Source: Solirubrobacterales bacterium
Lineage (GTDB): Bacteria; Actinomycetota; Thermoleophilia; Solirubrobacterales; Solirubrobacteraceae
Direction of reading: 5' to 3'
Length of the DNA stretch: 9,513 nucleotides
Assembly (NCBI GenBank): GCA_025964065.1
Contig: JAOPZO010000217.1
Coordinates: 1 to 9,513, forward strand
The position numbers were made by a program, and so were the translations under genes. How positions within the stretch are numbered: the stretch's first letter is position 1; every line of letters begins with the position of its first letter. A model generated the notes under the pieces. It was not told the DNA's origin and did not search any database. It was given only the letters and a program-made list of their open reading frames with translations. Positions 5,457-9,513 of the stretch are shown here, piece after piece.

Positions 5457-6464
5457 TCAAGCCACCTTCAGCACGAGCTTCCCCGTGTTCTCCCCGCGGA
5501 AGAGCATGAGCAGCGCGTCGGGGAACGCCTCGACGCCGCCCTCCACGACCTGCTCGCGCGGCTGCAGCTTGCCCTCGCCGATCCAGCCCGCCATCTCGCG
5601 CGCCGCCTCCTCGTAGCGGTCGGCGTAGTCGAAGACGATCATGCCCTTCATCGAGGCCCGGTTGACGAGCAGCGAGAGGTAGTTCGACGGGCCCTTGACG
5701 GCCTGGGTCGCGTTGTACTGCGAGATCGCGCCGCAGATCACGACGCGGGCGCCGCGGCGCAGCTGCGTGAGGACGTCGTCGAGGATGTCCCCCCCGACGT
5801 TGTCGAAGTAGACGTCGACGCCCTCGGGCGCCGCCTCGCGCAGCGCGGCCTTGACGTCCTGCGCCTTGTAGTCGATGGCGGCGTCGAAGCCGAGCTCGTC
5901 CACGAGCCACGCGCACTTCTCCGGCCCGCCCGCGATGCCGACGACGCGGCAGCCCTTGAGCCTCGCGATCTGGCCGACGACCGAGCCGACCGCCCCGGCC
6001 GCGCCCGAGACGACGACCGTGTCGCCCTCCGCGACCCGCCCGTCCTCGAGGAGCCCGAAGTACGCGGTGAAGCCCGGCATGCCGAGCATGCCGAGGTAGG
6101 TCGGGAGCGCGGCGAGCGCCGGGTCGACCTTGGTGACGCCCGTTCCGTCGGAGAGCGCGTGCTCCTGGACCCCGAAGGCCGAGGAGACGTGGTCGCCGAC
6201 CGCGAAGCCGTCGTGGTTCGAGGCCACGACCTGGCCGACGGCGCCCGCGCGCATGACCTCGCCGATCCCGACGGGCGGGATGTAGCTCTTGCCCTCGTTC
6301 ATCCACCCGCGCATCGCGGGGTCGAGCGAGAGGTACTCCACCTTCACGAGGAACTGCCCCGGGCCGGGGTCGGCGAGCTCCTCGGTCGTGTGCTCCCAGA
6401 CGTCGGGGGTGGGCAGCCCCTGCGGCCGGGCGGCGAGGCGGATCTGGCGGTTCTCGGTGGGCAT
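5457..6464 (-). CDS. curA: NADPH-dependent zinc-free MDR reductase (CurA / prostaglandin reductase type)
   Basis: A 335-residue medium-chain dehydrogenase/reductase, the usual length for this group. Seen: VEYLSLDPAMRGWMNEGKSYIPPV (42-65), diagnostic of the leukotriene-B4-dehydrogenase/CurA branch; GMPGFTAYFGLLEDG (128-142); the nucleotide-binding SGAAGAVGSVVGQIARLKG (153-171); GGPEKC with Lys183, a usual contact for the NADPH 2'-phosphate; and YFDNVGGDILDDVL further on. No structural or catalytic zinc ligands are seen. Family members reduce the C=C bond of alpha,beta-unsaturated ketones and aldehydes, so detoxification of reactive enones or an alkene reduction step is likely; a product of the nearby ChoD-like enzyme is one speculative substrate. 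ATG 6464 is preceded at six nt by TAGGTT, fitting a leaderless start. It is divergent from the flavoenzyme gene across 37 bp. Confidence 0.9.
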   Translation of the reverse strand: MPTENRQIRLAARPQGLPTPDVWEHTTEELADPGPGQFLVKVEYLSLDPAMRGWMNEGKSYIPPVGIGEVMRAGAVGQVVASNHDGFAVGDHVSSAFGVQEHALSDGTGVTKVDPALAALPTYLGMLGMPGFTAYFGLLEDGRVAEGDTVVVSGAAGAVGSVVGQIARLKGCRVVGIAGGPEKCAWLVDELGFDAAIDYKAQDVKAALREAAPEGVDVYFDNVGGDILDDVLTQLRRGARVVICGAISQYNATQAVKGPSNYLSLLVNRASMKGMIVFDYADRYEEAAREMAGWIGEGKLQPREQVVEGGVEAFPDALLMLFRGENTGKLVLKVA

Positions 6465-6470
6465 GGGGAG

Positions 6471-6476
6471 AACCTA
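6471..6476 (-). promoter_or_regulatory. Leaderless -10 box of the MDR reductase
   Basis: TAGGTT on the minus strand, six nt before ATG 6464. No Shine-Dalgarno precedes the ATG. A -35 would fall at about 6494-6500, on top of the opposite gene's -10 and start region; no clear hexamer is seen there. Confidence 0.45.
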
Positions 6477-6488
6477 ACGGGCGGGCCC

Positions 6489-6494
6489 TAGGGT
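6489..6494 (+). promoter_or_regulatory. Leaderless -10 box of the CoA-disulfide-reductase-like gene
   Basis: TAGGGT seven nt before GTG 6502, the same hexamer and nearly the same spacing as at the choD-like gene. It is centred in a CCCTAGGG palindrome (6486-6493). Its -35 would lie in the first codons of the divergent reductase. Confidence 0.45.
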
Positions 6495-6501
6495 CCAGCG
6501 G

Positions 6502-7836
6502 GTGCGCAGACGACTGGCGGTGATCGGCGGCGACGCCGGCGGGATGAGCGCGGCGGCCGTCGCGAAGCGGCGGGACCCGGCGCTCGAGGTCGTCGTCTTC
6601 GAACGCGGCTCGTACACGAGCTACTCGGCCTGCGGGATCCCCTTCCACATCGGGGGCGAGGTCGATCCGCTCGAGGAGCTCGTCGCGCGGTCCCCGGCGA
6701 AGCACCGCCAGAACGGGCTCGACGTCCGCATGGGCGCGGAAGTCGTCGGCATCGACCTGGCCGCACGGCGGCTCACGCTGCTCGACGGGAGCGAGGAGCC
6801 CTTCGACGAGCTGCTCGTGGCGACGGGCGCCCGCGCCACGCCGCCGCCCATCCCGGGCGTCGAGGCGGCCGAGCAGGCCCGCACGCTCGAGGACGCGGGG
6901 CGCCTGCGGTCCGCGGTCGATGCCGACGTGGACGGCAGCGCCGTGGTCATCGGCAGCGGCTACATCGGCATCGAGGTGGCGGAGGCGTTCGTCCGCAAGG
7001 GGCTCCGCACCACGCTCGTCGACGTCGCCGACCAGGTCTTCGGCGCGCTCGACCCGGACATGGCCGCGGGGGTGCAGGCCGCGGCCGAGGGCCTCGGGAT
7101 CGACGTCCGGCTCGGCACGGAGGTCCAGGAGGTCCTGCTCGACGCCGACGGGCGCCCGCGCGCGGTCCGCACGAGCGGCGGGGAGGTGCCGGCCCGGCAC
7201 GTCGTGGTCGCCACGGGCGTCAAGCCGGAGATCGGGATCGCGGAAGCCGCCGGGCTGCGGGTCGGGGCCTCCGGGGCACTCGCGGTCGACGACCATCAGC
7301 GCTCGGTCGGTGCGGACGGCGTGTGGGTCGCGGGCGACTGCTCGGAGAGCCACCACCGGCTGCTCGATCGCGCGGTGAACCTCCAGCTCGGCACCCACGC
7401 GAACAAGCAGGGGCGCATCGCCGGCGTGAACCTCACGGGCGGTGACCTCGCGTTCCCGGGCGTCATCGGCACCGCGATCACCCGCATCTGCCACCTCGAG
7501 GTCGCCCGCACCGGCCTCACGGAGCGCGAGGCCCGGGAGGCGGGGTTCGACCACGTCGCCGAGACGGTCGAGACCGACACCCGCGCCCGCTACATGCCCG
7601 ACAGCGAGCGCATGTGGGTCAAGCTCGTCGCCCAGCGCGGGACGGGCCGCCTGCTCGGCGCGCAGATCACGGGCGGGGCGACCGCGGGCAAGCGCATCGA
7701 TGCGCTCGCCCTGGCGATCTGGACCGGGATGGACGTCGAGGCGCTCCAGTGGGTCGACCTCTCCTACGCGCCGCCCGTCAGCGGCACGCTCGACCCCGTC
7801 CTCGTCGCGGCACGGGCGACCGCGAAGCGCGCCTAG
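6502..7836 (+). CDS. CoA-disulfide-reductase-like FAD/NAD(P) oxidoreductase
   Basis: A 444-residue two-dinucleotide-binding flavoenzyme. Seen: FAD motif VIGGDAGGMSAA (7-18); YSACGIPF with Cys44, matching the single redox Cys (Cys43) of CoA-disulfide reductase; FDELLVATGARATPPPIPG (101-119); NAD(P) motif VVIGSGYIGIEVAEAF (148-163); second FAD motif GVWVAGDCSE (273-282); the C-terminal interface domain from about 320; and Tyr364 and SYAPP with Tyr422, placed like Tyr361 and Tyr419 of the Staphylococcus aureus enzyme (from recall). The only other Cys near the flavin sites is in GDC. CoA disulfide or persulfide reduction by NAD(P)H is therefore likeliest; H2O-forming NADH oxidase is the main alternative, as the families overlap. 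GTG 6502 is chosen because the FAD strand begins four codons later and a TAGGGT box precedes it. The 3' end overlaps the convergent methyltransferase by 4 nt. Confidence 0.88.
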   Translation: MRRRLAVIGGDAGGMSAAAVAKRRDPALEVVVFERGSYTSYSACGIPFHIGGEVDPLEELVARSPAKHRQNGLDVRMGAEVVGIDLAARRLTLLDGSEEPFDELLVATGARATPPPIPGVEAAEQARTLEDAGRLRSAVDADVDGSAVVIGSGYIGIEVAEAFVRKGLRTTLVDVADQVFGALDPDMAAGVQAAAEGLGIDVRLGTEVQEVLLDADGRPRAVRTSGGEVPARHVVVATGVKPEIGIAEAAGLRVGASGALAVDDHQRSVGADGVWVAGDCSESHHRLLDRAVNLQLGTHANKQGRIAGVNLTGGDLAFPGVIGTAITRICHLEVARTGLTEREAREAGFDHVAETVETDTRARYMPDSERMWVKLVAQRGTGRLLGAQITGGATAGKRIDALALAIWTGMDVEALQWVDLSYAPPVSGTLDPVLVAARATAKRA

Positions 7837-7842
7837 GCGCGC
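7827..7842. terminator. 16-bp perfect palindrome shared by two convergent gene ends
   Basis: GCGCGCCTAGGCGCGC is fully self-complementary. The central CTAG holds both stop codons: TAG 7834-7836 on the plus strand and TAG 7835-7833 on the minus strand. In RNA it would fold as a 6-bp GC stem with a CTAG loop in either direction, so it could be a compact bidirectional terminator, though no T-run follows on either side. Confidence 0.45.
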
Positions 7843-8672
7843 CGCGTCCCGACCACCACGAGGTACTCCTTCTCGAAGCGCGCGTGCTCGGGCGTGCCGC
7901 GGTTCCACTCGTCGCAGAACGCGTCGAGCGCCGCGTCGAGCTCGCCCTCACGGCCCGTCTTGGCCGCGTTGGCGCGCGCCGCGATCGTGGGGCCGTAGCG
8001 GGCCTTGAAGTGCTCGCCGTACTCCCGCGGCCGGTCGAACGCGGTGATCGTGAGCATCTCGCGCTCGAGCGTCGTGAGCTCCACCCGGTCGCCGAACAGC
8101 TCGCGGACGTGCTCCTCGCTGCCCCAGCGGGGCGCCGGGGTCGCGCCGGCGGGCGGCGGGGGCATGAACGGCCCCATCGCCTTGAAGAGGTGGCCGATCA
8201 TGCCCTCCGGGGTCCAGTTGAGCATCCCGATGGTCCCGCCGGGCTTGCAGACGCGCACGAGCTCGTCGGCCACGGGCTGGTGGTGCGGGGCGAACATCGC
8301 GCCGATGGAGCTCATGACGACGTCGAAGGAGGCGTCGGGGAACGGCAGCGCCTCGGCGTCCGCCGTCGTCCAGGTCAGCTCGAGCCCGGCGGCCTCCGCG
8401 CGCGCCCGGCCGGCCTCGAGGAGCTCCGGGGTCAGGTCGCTCGCGGTGACGTCCGCGCCGGCCGCCGCGGCCGGCAGGGACGCGTTGCCCGTGCCCGCGG
8501 CGACGTCGAGCACTCGCATCCCGGGGCCGATCCCGCAGGCCTCGACGAGGCGCGGGCCGAGCGGGAGCAGGAACGTCTCGACCATGGACGGGTAGTCGCC
8601 GGACGCCCACATGGAGCGGTGGCGGGCCTTCAGGGTGGCGTCGTCGACGGCGGGGGCGGTGGTGGTGGTCAT
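7833..8672 (-). CDS. Class I SAM-dependent methyltransferase (UbiE/Methyltransf_11-like)
   Basis: A 279-residue methyltransferase. Seen: motif I VLDVAAGTGN (54-63); acidic Asp79 in TASDLTPELL, expected to bind the SAM ribose; TTADAEALPFPDASFDVVMS (102-121), covering motifs II and III; VCKPGGTIGMLNW (141-153), the post-III strand; and a lid-like MPPPPAG segment near 165-175. It is a free-standing enzyme of unknown acceptor and lacks any feature fixing it as ubiquinone or menaquinone biosynthesis. The frame is open further upstream, but ATG 8672 is chosen: it has GAGGAG four nt before it, the family N-terminus begins there, and the upstream frame would run into the regulator gene. The 3' end interleaves with the flavoenzyme stop. 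Confidence 0.85.
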   Translation of the reverse strand: MTTTTAPAVDDATLKARHRSMWASGDYPSMVETFLLPLGPRLVEACGIGPGMRVLDVAAGTGNASLPAAAAGADVTASDLTPELLEAGRARAEAAGLELTWTTADAEALPFPDASFDVVMSSIGAMFAPHHQPVADELVRVCKPGGTIGMLNWTPEGMIGHLFKAMGPFMPPPPAGATPAPRWGSEEHVRELFGDRVELTTLEREMLTITAFDRPREYGEHFKARYGPTIAARANAAKTGREGELDAALDAFCDEWNRGTPEHARFEKEYLVVVGTRRA

Positions 8673-8676
8673 GGGG

Positions 8677-8682
8677 CTCCTC
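8677..8682 (-). promoter_or_regulatory. Ribosome binding site of the class I methyltransferase
   Basis: GAGGAG with CCCC before ATG 8672. It decides the start; unlike its neighbours this gene is translated from a leader. Confidence 0.65.
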
Positions 8683-8717
8683 GGATGCGGGTGGTTCGGC
8701 CCATCCAACCCGGCGAC

Positions 8718-8736
8718 CGTGTGACGCCGCGTGTGA
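8718..8736. repeat. Heptamer direct repeat in the 64-bp gap before the methyltransferase
   Basis: CGTGTGA occurs at 8718-8724 and again at 8730-8736, a 12-bp period (TCACACG read on the minus strand). It sits between the regulator-like gene and the methyltransferase gene and may be a protein-binding site. Two 7-mers this close in GC-rich DNA can also arise by chance. Confidence 0.35.
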
Positions 8737-9513
8737 TCAGCGCGCGACGAGGAGCTCCGCGTGCAGCACGGGGTTGTCGATCGCCTCGCCGAGGAGCCGC
8801 GCGGTCGCCGCGCCGTCGGGGTCCCCGAGCGCCGCGCGGTGCAGCGCCGCCCGCACGACGAGCTCGCGCATGTCACCCCGGGCGGCGAGCCGCGCGAGCT
8901 GGTCGACGACCTCGCGCGCGTCCGCGGCCCCGTCGGCGATCGCCACGCCGGCGAGCGCGTCGAGGCAGTGGCCCTCGATCCACACGTAGGGATCCGGGAC
9001 CCGCACGGCGCGCCTCGCGGCCTCCCGCAGGCAGGCGAGCGCCTCGTCGCGCTCGCCCTCCGCCTCGTGCACGAGCCCGCGGGCCCGCGCGGAGAGCGCC
9101 TCCCAGCAGGGGTCGCCGAGGCGGCACCCGAGCGAGAACGCGTGGTCGAGCAGCGCCGCCGCCACGTCGAGCTCCCCTTGGCCGAGCGCCGCCTCCGCCC
9201 GCAGCGACTCCGGCAGGGGCTGGAAGGCGACCCACCCCTGCGCCGTGACCAGCGCGAGCGACTCGTCCAGGGCCGCGACCGCCTCGGCCAGGCGGCCGCA
9301 GAGGACGAAGCTCCGCCCGAGGATCGCGAGCGACCACGCCGCCTGGCGCTCGTCGCCGCAGCGCCGCGCCGCGGCGATCGACTCGCGCAGGAGGTGCATC
9401 GCCGCCTCGTGGTGCGCGCGGTCGGCGAGGGCCATGCCGCGCACCCCGAGCACCGCGGCGCGCTCCGCGTCGTCCGGGGCGAGCGCGCCGGCCCGCATGA
9501 GCCACCGGCCCGC
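8737..9513 (-). CDS. TPR-repeat protein, C-terminal part; probable large ATPase-type regulator
   Basis: At least 258 residues, open to the right edge with no credible start: the frame continues upstream of the Met at 9498 as AGRWL. It consists of helix pairs of the TPR type, for example AAMHLLRESIAAARRCGDER, QAAWSLAILGRSFVLCGRLAEAVAALDESLALV and AALLDHAFSLGCRLGD, and ends in RLLGEAIDNPVLHAELLVAR. This looks like the C-terminal repeat domain of large actinobacterial AAA-ATPase regulators (AfsR/SARP or LuxR-large type). No LuxR helix-turn-helix follows, so if it is a transcription factor the DNA-binding part should be N-terminal, as in SARP/BTAD proteins (inference). It ends 64 bp before the class I methyltransferase on the same strand and might be cotranscribed with it. 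Confidence 0.7.
   Translation of the reverse strand, partial: AGRWLMRAGALAPDDAERAAVLGVRGMALADRAHHEAAMHLLRESIAAARRCGDERQAAWSLAILGRSFVLCGRLAEAVAALDESLALVTAQGWVAFQPLPESLRAEAALGQGELDVAAALLDHAFSLGCRLGDPCWEALSARARGLVHEAEGERDEALACLREAARRAVRVPDPYVWIEGHCLDALAGVAIADGAADAREVVDQLARLAARGDMRELVVRAALHRAALGDPDGAATARLLGEAIDNPVLHAELLVAR

Noticed and set aside
5324..5509. Small plus-strand ORF (61 aa) in the convergent gap
   Set aside because: It is Ala/Pro/Thr-rich, overlaps the reductase 3' end antisense, and has no ribosome site or recognisable motif.
5167..7908. Minus-strand 913-aa frame spanning the reductase and flavoenzyme genes
   Set aside because: It runs antisense to the flavoenzyme and in the wrong frame of the MDR reductase, crosses a promoter region, and has low-complexity Arg/Gly/Ala composition.
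7614..9248. Plus-strand 544-aa frame over the class I methyltransferase and TPR gene
   Set aside because: The composition is antisense-like and its C-terminus is an Arg/Ala/Pro run; the minus-strand frames carry real SAM and TPR motifs.

Overview
The window is very GC-rich DNA with strong third-position G/C bias, tightly packed genes and long antisense shadow frames. This fits a high-GC actinobacterium. The gene types (a HipA-like kinase paired with DUF3037, a ChoD-like oxidase, a CoA-disulfide-reductase-like flavoenzyme, an apparent TPR regulator) and leaderless promoters with TAGGGT-type -10 boxes suggest a Thermoleophilia-like lineage (Solirubrobacter or Conexibacter relatives). That placement is an inference from gene content, not a phylogenetic result. 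No rRNA, tRNA, CRISPR array, insertion sequence or phage gene is visible.

Layout. (1) Positions 1-912, minus strand: a two-gene operon of a small HipA-like kinase and a DUF3037 protein, overlapping by 14 nt; the DUF3037 gene runs off the left edge. (2) Positions 913-1022: a divergent intergenic region with an inverted pair of GGGGTCAGG-type arms (REP-like). (3) Plus strand: an O-methyltransferase whose best start appears to be out of frame by one base. A large dyad holding two TetR-type operator-like sites follows, then a ChoD-type GMC flavoprotein oxidase and a class III (glutamate-1-semialdehyde-aminomutase-like) aminotransferase, ending at about 5212. (4) A 244-bp convergent gap. (5) A minus-strand zinc-free MDR reductase (CurA/prostaglandin reductase type), divergent across only 37 bp from a plus-strand CoA-disulfide-reductase-like enzyme. 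(6) That enzyme is tail-to-tail with a minus-strand class I methyltransferase; their stop codons interleave inside a 16-bp perfect palindrome. (7) A minus-strand TPR-rich protein, probably the C-terminal part of a large ATPase-type regulator, runs off the right edge.

How they fit together. Most genes look separately transcribed. The centre is a redox group: a sterol-oxidase-like flavoenzyme, an enone/alkene reductase, a disulfide reductase, a transaminase and two small-molecule methyltransferases. This suggests accessory catabolism or detoxification, but no single pathway is proven. The least understood element is the HipA-like/DUF3037 pair. The most informative regulatory element is the double operator placed over the -35 region of the choD-like gene. 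The sequence does not show an unmistakable new multi-gene system.
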